Assembly: GCF_001513955.1 (NCBI RefSeq) | Contig: NZ_KQ948148.1 | Span: forward strand, 8,396 to 72,395 | DNA from: Streptomyces pseudovenezuelae | GTDB lineage: Bacteria > Actinomycetota > Actinomycetes > Streptomycetales > Streptomycetaceae | Length of the DNA stretch: 64,000 bases | Direction: 5' to 3' | Shown: positions 34,565-42,013 of the stretch, piece after piece | Position numbering within the stretch: the stretch's first letter is position 1 | How the letters are laid out: every line of letters begins with the position of its first letter | The notes under the pieces: model-generated | What the model was told of the DNA's origin: nothing | The model's database searches: none | What the model saw: only the letters and a program-made list of their open reading frames with translations | Translations under genes and position numbers: made by a program

Positions 34565-35872
34565 ATGAGTGACAAACAGGAGCACGCGGCCGGGCGGACG
34601 GCGGACCAGGCAGGGCCGGAGCAGGTCACGGAGCAGGTCACGGAGGGGGAGCCGGCGGAGCGGGTCACGGAGGAGGAGCGGCTCCTGCGCCGCCGCGAGC
34701 GGCGCATCAGCGCCTACCGGAGGGCGGAGCGCACGCTGGCGCGCCTCGGACTGCTCGCGCCCCTCCGCGAGCGCCTGAAGCTGCTCGACGGGGCGCACAC
34801 CTTCTACGACCTGGACGAGTCGTCCGACCTCTACGGCAACGGCGTCGTCGCGGCCCTGGAGGAGAAAGTCGCGGGTCTCCTCGGCAAGGAGGCCGCCGCC
34901 TTCTTCCCGACCGGCACGATGGCCCAGCAGGTGGCGCTGCGCTGCTGGGCGGGCCGCACCGGCAACCCCACCGTCGCCCTGCACCCCCTGGCCCACCCCG
35001 AGGTGCACGAGCGCGACGCCTTCCGGGAGGTCTCCGGTCTGCGCCCGGTCCATGTGACGAGCGAGCCGCGGCAGCCCACGGCCGACGAGATACGCGGCTT
35101 CGAGGAGCCCTTCGGGGCGCTGATGCTGGAACTGCCCCTGCGGGACGCCGGGTTCCTGCTGCCCACCTGGGAGGAGCTCACCGAGGTCGTGGAGGCGGCG
35201 CGCGAGCGGGACGCGGTGGTGCACTTCGACGGGGCACGCCTGTGGGAGACCACCGTCCACTTCGGCCGCCCCCTGGCCGAGATCGCGGACCTCGCGGACA
35301 GCGTCTACGTGTCGTTCTACAAGTCCCTCCAGGGCTTCGGCGGGGCCGCGCTCGCCGGCCCGAAGAGCCTGATCGAGGAGGCGAGGACCTGGCGGCACCG
35401 GTACGGAGGCACGGTCTTCCAGCAGTTCCCGACCGCCCTGTCGGCCCTCGCCGGACTGGAGCACGAACTGCCCAGGCTGCCCGAGTACGTGACCTGCGCG
35501 CGTGTGGTGGCCGCCGCGCTGCGCGAGGGCTTCGCCCGGGCCGGTGTGCCGTGGGCGCGGGTCCACCCCGAGGTGCCGCACACCTTCGACTTCCAGGTCT
35601 GGCTGCCGTACGGCGTCGACGAGCTCTCCGAGGCGGCGATCCGGCAGTCGGAGGAGACGGGGACGGCCCTGTTCACCAACCCCTGGGTCGAGAAGGGCCC
35701 CGGCCTGTCCATGACCGAGGTCTACGTCCGTGCCGCCGCCCTGGAGTGGACGGCGGCCGACGTGAAGGCGGCGGCCGCCGACTTCGTCGCCCGGCTGCGG
35801 GAGCTCGCCGGCCAGGGGTCAGCGGCTGGGGCGGGCCTGCCGGCGGGACCGGCGGCGCAGCGCGAGCCGTAA
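34565..35872 (+). CDS. PLP-dependent aldolase/beta-eliminating lyase (threonine-aldolase-like)
   Basis: 435 residues. After an acidic, low-complexity N-terminus of about 60 residues comes a fold type I PLP domain. FFPTGTMAQQVALRCWAG binds cofactor phosphate, HFDGARLWETTVHFG contains the Asp contacting the pyridine, and SFYKSLQGFGGAALAG carries the Schiff-base Lys. The family includes low-specificity threonine aldolases and tryptophanase-type lyases, so the substrate is open. Its 3' end overlaps a small opposite-strand gene by 54 bases. No operon partner. Confidence 0.88.
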   Translation: MSDKQEHAAGRTADQAGPEQVTEQVTEGEPAERVTEEERLLRRRERRISAYRRAERTLARLGLLAPLRERLKLLDGAHTFYDLDESSDLYGNGVVAALEEKVAGLLGKEAAAFFPTGTMAQQVALRCWAGRTGNPTVALHPLAHPEVHERDAFREVSGLRPVHVTSEPRQPTADEIRGFEEPFGALMLELPLRDAGFLLPTWEELTEVVEAARERDAVVHFDGARLWETTVHFGRPLAEIADLADSVYVSFYKSLQGFGGAALAGPKSLIEEARTWRHRYGGTVFQQFPTALSALAGLEHELPRLPEYVTCARVVAAALREGFARAGVPWARVHPEVPHTFDFQVWLPYGVDELSEAAIRQSEETGTALFTNPWVEKGPGLSMTEVYVRAAALEWTAADVKAAAADFVARLRELAGQGSAAGAGLPAGPAAQREP

Positions 35873-36034
35873 CCGCGTCCCGGCGGGCCGCCCCGCCAGG
35901 ACCGCCCGGAACCGCAGGTACTCGCGCAGGCCGCGCACGGCCTGGACGTCGTGGGTGCCGGGTGCGGGCGGGACGGGGGTGCCGAGGTGCCGGGCGCGGT
36001 AGGTGTCGAGGAGGTGCTGCTGGGTGATGCTCAT
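35819..36034 (-). CDS. 71-residue basic protein, Streptomyces-specific
   Basis: The sequence begins MSITQQHLLDTYRARHLGTP, contains PAPGTHDVQAVRGLREYLRFRAVLAG and ends in an Arg-rich stretch. I have seen similar small Streptomyces proteins beginning MS-x-x-QQHLLD-x-YRA, which supports it as real. No domain is known. It overlaps the aldolase gene's 3' end by 54 bases on the opposite strand and diverges from an ArsR-type regulator over a perfect palindrome, so it is probably that regulator's target. Confidence 0.65.
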   Translation of the reverse strand: MSITQQHLLDTYRARHLGTPVPPAPGTHDVQAVRGLREYLRFRAVLAGRPAGTRLRLALRRRSRRQARPSR

Positions 36035-36073
36035 GACCCCAGGCTGCGTCGCCGCGGCGGGCCGCGTCGCGTC

Positions 36074-36094
36074 GATTGACGGCCACCGTCAATC
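36074..36094. promoter_or_regulatory. Perfect palindrome between the small gene and the ArsR regulator
   Basis: GATTGACGG, three bases, CCGTCAATC is a perfect 9-bp inverted repeat. It contains TTGACG on both strands, so it overlaps the likely -35 regions of both divergent genes. It is probably the operator of the adjacent ArsR-type regulator. Confidence 0.75.
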
Positions 36095-36133
36095 GGGGAC
36101 GGCGTTGTCAGTGGCGGGGTGCACCATGAGGTC

Positions 36134-37240
36134 ATGAGCGTGCGCATCGACATCGCGGGCCTGCGGCCGGAGAGCGTCGCCGTCGTGCCCTCGCCGCTGG
36201 CCGAGCTCGGCATGGCGCTGCACGCGCTGGCCGAACCGGGGCACCATCCGGGCCTCCAGGCCTGGGTGACGGGTGTGACCGCGCGGCTCGACCCGCATCT
36301 GGCCGACCGGATGTGCGAGGCGGACTTCCTGTGGCGGACGACCTTCTCGGACCTGTTCATGCCGTTCGCCGGCGTCGCGGGCCGCAGCACGCTTCCCGGG
36401 GCCTGCATCGCCGAGGACCTGGACCTGCTGGACAAGCTGACGGACGAGCAGTTCGTGGACGCGGCCCTGGAGTTCACGTGCGCGCTGCCGTACTGCTCGC
36501 ACGGCCCGAGTGTGCTCTCCGACGGCGCCCTGCACCGGCGCGCCCTGGAGCTGGCCGCGTCGCGCGGACCGCGACAGGTGCGGTTCGCCGAGCGGCTGCT
36601 GTCCGACCCGCCCCGGATCCGGGCCTGGTTCCGGCAGTTCGTGGCGGACTGCGACGAGGCGTTCTTCGCGGACACCTGGTCGCGACTGCGCCACCAGCTC
36701 GCGGCGGACGCCCGCCACAAGACGGACCTGCTGCGCCGCAAGGGCCTCGCGGAGGCGCTGACCGCGGTGTCTCCGGCCGTCACCCTCGACGAGGCCGCCG
36801 GCCACATCACGGTCGACAAGCTGGGCATCGGACACAGCGCCACGGCCGGCGGCGGTCTGCTGCTGGTCCCCACGAGCCTGGGCTGGCCGCACCTGAGCGT
36901 CCTGCACCGGTACGGCTGGCAGCCCGCCCTGCACTACCCGGTCGGCTCCCCCGAGCTCGCCTCCCCGCCCTCGGTCGAGCAGCTGACCCTGCGGCTGACC
37001 GCGCTCTCCCATCCCGTCCGGATGCGTCTGTGCCGGCATCTGGCCCGCAGCGCCTACACCACCAGCGAGCTCGCCCAGGTGCACGGCATGACCGCCCCGG
37101 AGATATCCCGGCACCTGAGCGTCCTCAAGAAGGCGGGCCTGGTCACCACCCGCCGCCGCGGCCGGTACGTCCTGCACCAGCTGGACGTCACGGTGGTGGC
37201 CCGGCTCGGCAGCGACTTCCTGGAAGGGATATTGAGGTAG
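36134..37240 (+). CDS. ArsR-family regulator with DUF5937 N-terminal domain
   Basis: 368 residues, far longer than classical ArsR proteins. The first 250 residues match the DUF5937 type (MSVRIDIAGLRPESVAVVPS, HPGLQAWV, FSDLFMPFAGV). A winged helix follows at about 285-350 (LTALSHPVRMRLCRHLARSAYTTSELAQVHGMTAPEISRHLSVLKKAGLV). Relatives usually sit opposite an MFS transporter; here the divergent partner is only a 71-residue protein. ATG 36134 is preferred over an upstream GTG because it opens the conserved MSVRIDI. The ligand is unknown. Confidence 0.88.
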   Translation: MSVRIDIAGLRPESVAVVPSPLAELGMALHALAEPGHHPGLQAWVTGVTARLDPHLADRMCEADFLWRTTFSDLFMPFAGVAGRSTLPGACIAEDLDLLDKLTDEQFVDAALEFTCALPYCSHGPSVLSDGALHRRALELAASRGPRQVRFAERLLSDPPRIRAWFRQFVADCDEAFFADTWSRLRHQLAADARHKTDLLRRKGLAEALTAVSPAVTLDEAAGHITVDKLGIGHSATAGGGLLLVPTSLGWPHLSVLHRYGWQPALHYPVGSPELASPPSVEQLTLRLTALSHPVRMRLCRHLARSAYTTSELAQVHGMTAPEISRHLSVLKKAGLVTTRRRGRYVLHQLDVTVVARLGSDFLEGILR

Positions 37241-37274
37241 CCCGAGCCCGGGCCGGTTCCCGCCGGGCCGTGGC

Positions 37275-37946
37275 TCAGCCCTGGCCGCCCGCGCGCACCA
37301 GCCCCGTCTCGTAGGCGAGGACCACCACCTGCACCCGGTCCCTGAGTCCCAGCTTGGTCAGGATGCGGCCGACATGGGTCTTCACCGTCGCCTCGGACAG
37401 CACCAGCCGGGCCGCGATCTCGCCGTTGGACAGCCCCTGCGCGACCAGCACCATCACCTCGCGCTCACGGCCGGTGAGCCGCTCCAGCTCCTTGTGCTGG
37501 GATTCCTTGCCGGTGGTGGGCAGCATGGGGGCGAACCGGTCGAGCAGGCGCCGGGTCGTCGAGGGGGCGACCACCGCGTCACCGCTGTGCACCGAGCGGA
37601 TCGCGGTGAGCAGCTCGCCGGGGGGGACGTCCTTGAGCATGAAGCCGGAGGCGCCCGCCTTGAGCCCGGAGAAGGCGTACTCGTCGAGGTCGAAGGTGGT
37701 CAGGATCAGCACCTTGGGCGGGTCGGGCTCCGAGCAGATGCGGCGGGTGGTCTCCACCCCGTCGAGCTTCGGCATGCGCACGTCCATCAGGACGACGTCC
37801 ACGGCGGTCGCGCGCAGCACCTGGAGGGCCTCCACACCGTCCCCCGCCTCCGCGACGACCTCCATGTCCGGCTGGGCTGCGAGCACCATCCGGAACCCGG
37901 TGCGCAGCAGCACCTGGTCGTCGACGAGCATCACGCGGATCGTCAT
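37275..37946 (-). CDS. NarL/LuxR-type response regulator
   Basis: 223 residues. The receiver has DD at 9-10, phosphoacceptor in VVLMDVRMPKLDG (near D54) and LKDVPP Lys near 105. A LuxR-type helix-turn-helix follows at 155-215 (LTGREREVMVLVAQGLSNGEIAARLVLSEATVKTHVGRILTKLGL). It is paired with the kinase 81 bases upstream. Regulated genes are unknown. Confidence 0.94.
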   Translation of the reverse strand: MTIRVMLVDDQVLLRTGFRMVLAAQPDMEVVAEAGDGVEALQVLRATAVDVVLMDVRMPKLDGVETTRRICSEPDPPKVLILTTFDLDEYAFSGLKAGASGFMLKDVPPGELLTAIRSVHSGDAVVAPSTTRRLLDRFAPMLPTTGKESQHKELERLTGREREVMVLVAQGLSNGEIAARLVLSEATVKTHVGRILTKLGLRDRVQVVVLAYETGLVRAGGQG

Positions 37947-38027
37947 CGGGCCTCTTCCGTTTCCTCGGGGTCGTACGGGATGTCGCCAGGGGGCGTGACA
38001 GGTGTCAACAGGGGGCGCGCGTCGATG

Positions 38028-39230
38028 TCAATGCGCTGGTTTGAGCGGTAGCAGCGCGCTGATGCGGAATCCTCCGCCGGGACGGGGGCCCGCGTCCAGG
38101 GTGCCGCCGACCATGCCGACCCGCTCGCGCATGCCGATCAGGCCGTGGCCCGCGCCGTCGGCGCCGCCCTCCTCGTACAGCTCGTGCGGGGCGCCCTTGC
38201 CGTCGTCCTCGACGAGCAGGCCGAGGCCGTCGTCGAAGTAGACCAGGCGCACGCTCGCGCCCGCGTTGGGCCCGCCATGCTTGCGCGTGTTGGTGAGCGC
38301 CTCCTGCACGATGCGGTACGCGGTGAGCTCGACGCCGCTGGGCAGCGGGCGCGGGGTGCCCTCGATCTTGAAGTCGACGGGGAGCCCGGAGCCGCGGCAC
38401 TGCTCGACGAGGTCCTCGATCTGCTCGACGTCGGGCTGCGGGACGTACTCGCCGCCCTCCTGGTGCTCGCCGGTGCGCAGCACACCCAGCAGGCGGCGCA
38501 TCTCGGCGAGGGCCTGGCGGCCGGTCGAGGAGATGGTCTCCAGGGCCTTCTTGGCCTGGTCGGGCGCGGCGTCGAGCACGTAGGCGGCACCGTCGGCCTG
38601 GACGACCATGACGGAGACGTTGTGCGCGACGACGTCGTGCAGCTCGCGGGCGATCCGGGCGCGCTCGGCGGCGACGGCGACCTTGGCCTGCGCCTCGCGC
38701 TCCTTCTCCAGGCGGGCGTTGCGCTCCTCCAGCTGGGCGAAGTAGGCGCGGCGGGTGCGGATCGAGTCGCCGAGCACCCAGGCCAGGGCGAACGGCACGG
38801 CCTGGAAGATCACGATCGCGACATTGCCGAGCGGACCGGAGTGCTCGTTCGGCCAGCGCAGCTGCGCGAGGGGGGCCGCGCACAGGCCGGCCGTCAGCGC
38901 CAGCCGGGAGGCCCAGCGGGCGCCGGTGGCGGCCACCGTGTAGACGATCACCAGGAAGGCGAAGTCGGCGCTGATGATCTCCACGTCCAGCGCGAGCTGG
39001 GCCACGCCGAGCCCGACGGCCAGCAGGAGCATCTGCTCCGGCATCCGCCTGCGCAGCGCGACCACCAGGCACAGCAGCAGGACGATCGGAACGATCACCA
39101 GGGAGGACCCGGTCCCCTGGGACTCCCCGCGGGAGCTTTCGCTGGCGAGCGAGATCCCGAACAGGAAGACGGCCCAGAAGGCGTCCACCCCTGTCGGGTG
39201 CCTGCGGAGGAAGTCATAGAGGCGCTGCAC
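38028..39230 (-). CDS. NarL-partner sensor histidine kinase
   Basis: 400 residues. About four to five membrane helices fill the first 150 residues, with no large external loop, so the signal is probably sensed in or near the membrane. A coiled coil leads to the HisKA_3 box ERARIARELHDVVAHNVSVM with the phosphorylated His, and the ATP domain shows TAYRIVQEALTNTRKHG and GHGLIGMRERVGMVGG. GTG 39230 lies 7 bases after TACGCT with no ribosome site, so it is probably leaderless. It is followed by its response regulator after 81 bases. No other gene in the unit gives a hint of the stimulus. Confidence 0.93.
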   Translation of the reverse strand: MQRLYDFLRRHPTGVDAFWAVFLFGISLASESSRGESQGTGSSLVIVPIVLLLCLVVALRRRMPEQMLLLAVGLGVAQLALDVEIISADFAFLVIVYTVAATGARWASRLALTAGLCAAPLAQLRWPNEHSGPLGNVAIVIFQAVPFALAWVLGDSIRTRRAYFAQLEERNARLEKEREAQAKVAVAAERARIARELHDVVAHNVSVMVVQADGAAYVLDAAPDQAKKALETISSTGRQALAEMRRLLGVLRTGEHQEGGEYVPQPDVEQIEDLVEQCRGSGLPVDFKIEGTPRPLPSGVELTAYRIVQEALTNTRKHGGPNAGASVRLVYFDDGLGLLVEDDGKGAPHELYEEGGADGAGHGLIGMRERVGMVGGTLDAGPRPGGGFRISALLPLKPAH

Positions 39231-39237
39231 GTAACCC

Positions 39238-39243
39238 AGCGTA
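39238..39243 (-). promoter_or_regulatory. -10 element giving a leaderless kinase transcript
   Basis: TACGCT, seven bases (GGGTTAC), then GTG 39230. Confidence 0.5.
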
Positions 39244-39336
39244 GGGAAGCGTGATGTGTGCAGGGGTCAACCGGAGGACCGATCCGTACCGCCCGCGCGT
39301 ACTCCCCAAGGTGGAGGCCTCGTTCCCCTGTGCGCC

Positions 39337-39342
39337 TAGCCT
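39337..39342 (+). promoter_or_regulatory. -10 element giving a leaderless methyltransferase transcript
   Basis: TAGCCT, six bases, then GTG 39349; no ribosome site. Confidence 0.55.
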
Positions 39343-39348
39343 GACGGC

Positions 39349-40362
39349 GTGACCAATGACACGACCGGCGGCTGGACCGGCTGGCGGGCCGCCACCGAGG
39401 CCGCCCTCTACGGCCCGGACGGCTTCTACCGCAGGCCGGAGGGGCCCGCCGGACACTTCCGTACGTCCGTGCACGCCTCTCCCTTGTTCGCGGAGGCCGT
39501 GGCCCGGCTGCTGTGCCGCCTGGACGAGGCGCTGGGCCGGCCGGCCCGGCTCGACTTCGTCGACATGGCCGCGGGCCGGGGCGAGCTGGCCGTTGGAGTC
39601 CTCGCCGCGCTGCCCGCGGAGGTGAACGCCCGCACACGCGCGTACGCCGTCGAGGTCGCCGGCCGCCCCGCCGCCCTCGACCACCGGATCGAGTGGCTGT
39701 CCGAGCCGCCGAAGAACATCACCGGGCTGCTGTTCGCGAACGAATGGCTGGACAACGTCCCCGTGGAGATCGCCGAGACGGACTCCTCGGGCCTGCCGCG
39801 ACGGGTTCTCGTACGACGCGACGGCCGCGAACGTCTCGGGGAACCGGTCGCCGGCGCGGAGGCCGAGTGGCTGGACCGGTGGTGGCCGCTGCCGGCCGAG
39901 GAGGGGCTGCGGGCCGAGATCGGCCTGCCCCGGGACGAGGCCTGGGCGTCGGCGGTGGCGACGGTCGGCCGGGGCCTCGCGGTCGCCGTCGACTACACGC
40001 ACACCGCGTCCTCGCGCCCCCTGTTCGGGACACTCACCGGCTTCCGGGAGGGGCGCGAGAGCGCACCGGTACCGGACGGGTCGTGCGACCTCACGGCCCA
40101 TGTGGCGCTGGACGCCTGCGCGCTCCCCGGAGGACGCGTGCTGACCCAGCGCGAGGCCCTGCGCGCCCTGGGCATCGAGGGCGCACGCCCCCCGCTCTCG
40201 CTGGCATCGACGCAACCCGCTGAGTACGTACGGGCGCTCGCGCGCGCCGGAGAGGCCGCCGAACTCACCGCGGCGGGCGGCCTCGGCGACTTCGGCTGGC
40301 TGATCCAGCCGGTCGGTGTCGACGGCCTACTTGTCGATGTCCCCAACCACGAAGAACAGTGA
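39349..40362 (+). CDS. MidA/NDUFAF7-type SAM-dependent methyltransferase
   Basis: 337 residues. The Rossmann-fold SAM site is clear (DFVDMAAGRGELAVGVLAAL near residue 75), followed by TGLLFANEWLDNVPVEIAE, the family hallmark of the Methyltransf_28 group that includes mitochondrial NDUFAF7. The usual N-terminal Y-GFY motif is present (ALYGPDGFYRRPEGPAGHFRTS). NDUFAF7 dimethylates an arginine of NDUFS2, the NuoD homologue of complex I. This gene's 3' end overlaps a nuoD homologue on the other strand by 36 bases, so NuoD is the natural candidate substrate; that is inference. Start GTG 39349 is leaderless. Confidence 0.85.
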   Translation: MTNDTTGGWTGWRAATEAALYGPDGFYRRPEGPAGHFRTSVHASPLFAEAVARLLCRLDEALGRPARLDFVDMAAGRGELAVGVLAALPAEVNARTRAYAVEVAGRPAALDHRIEWLSEPPKNITGLLFANEWLDNVPVEIAETDSSGLPRRVLVRRDGRERLGEPVAGAEAEWLDRWWPLPAEEGLRAEIGLPRDEAWASAVATVGRGLAVAVDYTHTASSRPLFGTLTGFREGRESAPVPDGSCDLTAHVALDACALPGGRVLTQREALRALGIEGARPPLSLASTQPAEYVRALARAGEAAELTAAGGLGDFGWLIQPVGVDGLLVDVPNHEEQ

Positions 40363-41478
40363 CCCCAGGATCGCCACCATGTCCGCGACCAGGGTGCCCG
40401 GCAGCAGTTCGACCAGGGCCTGGATGTTGTTGTACGAGGCCGAGCGCAGCTTCAGCCGGTACGGGGTCTTCTCGCCCTTGCTGACGAGGTAGTAGCCGTT
40501 GATGCCGAGCGGGTTCTCGGTCCACGCGTAGGTGTGCCCCTCGGGTGCCTTGAGGACCTTCGGGAGCCGCTGGTTGATCGGCCCGGGCGGCAGCGCGGCG
40601 AGCCGGTCCAGGCAGGCGTCGGCGAGGTCGAGGGCGTTGTGGGTCTGCTCCAGGAGGACCTCGAAGCGGGCGAGGCAGTCGCCCTCGTCCCGGGTGACCA
40701 CCTTCAGCGTGTCCTGGAGCTCGCCGTAGGCGAGGTACGGCTCGTCGCGGCGCAGGTCGAAGTCGACGCCCGAGGCGCGCGCGACGGGCCCGCTGACGCC
40801 GTACGCGTGGACGGTCTCCGGGGCGAGGACGCCCACGTCCCGGGTGCGACCGCGGAAGATCTCGTTGCCGAGCACCAGGTCGTCGAAGCGGTCCATGCGT
40901 GAGCGGACGGCCGAGACGGCACCACGCGCACGGGTGGCCCAGCCGGCCGGCAGGTCCTCCTTGAGGCCGCCGACGCGGTTGAACATGTAGTGCATCCGGC
41001 CGCCGGAGACCTCCTCCATGACGTTCTGGAGCACCTCCCGCTCCCGGAACGCGTAGAAGACCGGGGTGATGCCGCCGAGTTCCAGCGGATACGACCCCAG
41101 GAACATCAGGTGGTTGAGGACGCGGTTGAGCTCGGCGAGCAGCGTGCGCGTCCACACCGCGCGCGTGGGGACCTCCATGCCGAGCATCCGCTCCACGGCG
41201 AGGACCACGCCCAGCTCGTTGGAGAAGGCCGACAGCCAGTCGTGGCGGTTGGCGAGCATGATGATCTGGCGGTAGTCGCGCGCCTCGAAGAGCTTCTCCG
41301 CGCCGCGGTGCATGTAGCCGATCACCGGCTCCGCGCTCATGATGCGCTCGCCGTCCAGGACCAGCCTCAGGCGCAGCACGCCATGGGTGGACGGGTGCTG
41401 CGGTCCGATGTTGAGCACCATGTCGGTGCTCTCCGCGGCGCCGCCGATGCCGACCGTGGTCTCCGTCGTAGGAGTCAT
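40327..41478 (-). CDS. nuoD: Orphan NADH dehydrogenase subunit D (NuoD2)
   Basis: 383 residues, a full NuoD/49-kDa domain. The quinone-site and N2-cluster neighbourhood segments are present: LNIGPQHPSTHGVLRLRLVLDGE, GYMHRGAEKLFEARDYRQ, NRHDWLSAFSNELG, and the end LRSASYNNIQALVELLPG, DMVAILGSLFFVVGDIDK. It is about 20-60 residues shorter than operon-encoded NuoD and stands alone, with no other nuo gene nearby; S. coelicolor has a similar orphan. ATG 41478 follows AGGAGAG at nine bases. It may serve an alternative complex I or a related complex. Confidence 0.92.
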   Translation of the reverse strand: MTPTTETTVGIGGAAESTDMVLNIGPQHPSTHGVLRLRLVLDGERIMSAEPVIGYMHRGAEKLFEARDYRQIIMLANRHDWLSAFSNELGVVLAVERMLGMEVPTRAVWTRTLLAELNRVLNHLMFLGSYPLELGGITPVFYAFREREVLQNVMEEVSGGRMHYMFNRVGGLKEDLPAGWATRARGAVSAVRSRMDRFDDLVLGNEIFRGRTRDVGVLAPETVHAYGVSGPVARASGVDFDLRRDEPYLAYGELQDTLKVVTRDEGDCLARFEVLLEQTHNALDLADACLDRLAALPPGPINQRLPKVLKAPEGHTYAWTENPLGINGYYLVSKGEKTPYRLKLRSASYNNIQALVELLPGTLVADMVAILGSLFFVVGDIDK

Positions 41479-41497
41479 GGACACAGTCTCTCCTACG

Positions 41498-41503
41498 TAC
41501 GCT
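41498..41503 (+). promoter_or_regulatory. -10 element giving a leaderless transcript for the PH-domain pair
   Basis: TACGCT, six bases (GGCCCC), then ATG 41510. Confidence 0.55.
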
Positions 41504-41509
41504 GGCCCC

Positions 41510-42013
41510 ATGGAGACGGGGAGCGGGCAGGACACTGAGGTCACGGGCGGCGAACCGGTGTGGATCGGGTTGCCGCCGGGCCTGCTGCGGATGCGGCGGA
41601 TGCTGCTGGTGGTGTGGCTGGGACTGCTCGCCGTCGGGCTCGGGCTGCTGCTCGGTCTGCTCTGCGGGCCCTTCTGGGCGGCGTTCGCGCTGCTGCCGCT
41701 CGCCCTCGCCGGCTGGGGCTGGGTGGTACTCGGCCGCAACTGGCGCTCCTGGCGCTACGCCGAGCGCGCCAACGACCTGCTGATCAGCCGGGGTGTGCTG
41801 TGGCGCGAGGAGACCGTCGTGCCGTACGGCCGCATGCAACTGGTGGAGGTCACCTCCGGGCCCGTGGAGCGGCACTTCGGGCTGGCGAGCGTCCAGCTGC
41901 ACACCGCCGCCGCCGCGACCGACGCGACCATCCCCGGCCTCGACCCGGCCGAGGCGGAGCGGCTGCGCGACCGGCTCACCGAACTCGGCGAGGCCCGATC
42001 GGCGGGCCTGTGA
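41510..42013 (+). CDS. Membrane-anchored bacterial PH-domain protein (YdbS-like)
   Basis: 167 residues. Two adjacent membrane helices (about 28-75) with a short turn are followed by one bacterial PH (bPH2) domain: YAERANDLLISRGVLWREETVVPYGRMQLVEVTSGPVERHFGLASVQL. Such proteins pair with larger YdbT-type partners and are linked to envelope stress or secondary-product resistance in other bacteria. Translation of the next gene starts at its stop (GTGA), so the two probably form a complex. The start is leaderless. Confidence 0.85.
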   Translation: METGSGQDTEVTGGEPVWIGLPPGLLRMRRMLLVVWLGLLAVGLGLLLGLLCGPFWAAFALLPLALAGWGWVVLGRNWRSWRYAERANDLLISRGVLWREETVVPYGRMQLVEVTSGPVERHFGLASVQLHTAAAATDATIPGLDPAEAERLRDRLTELGEARSAGL

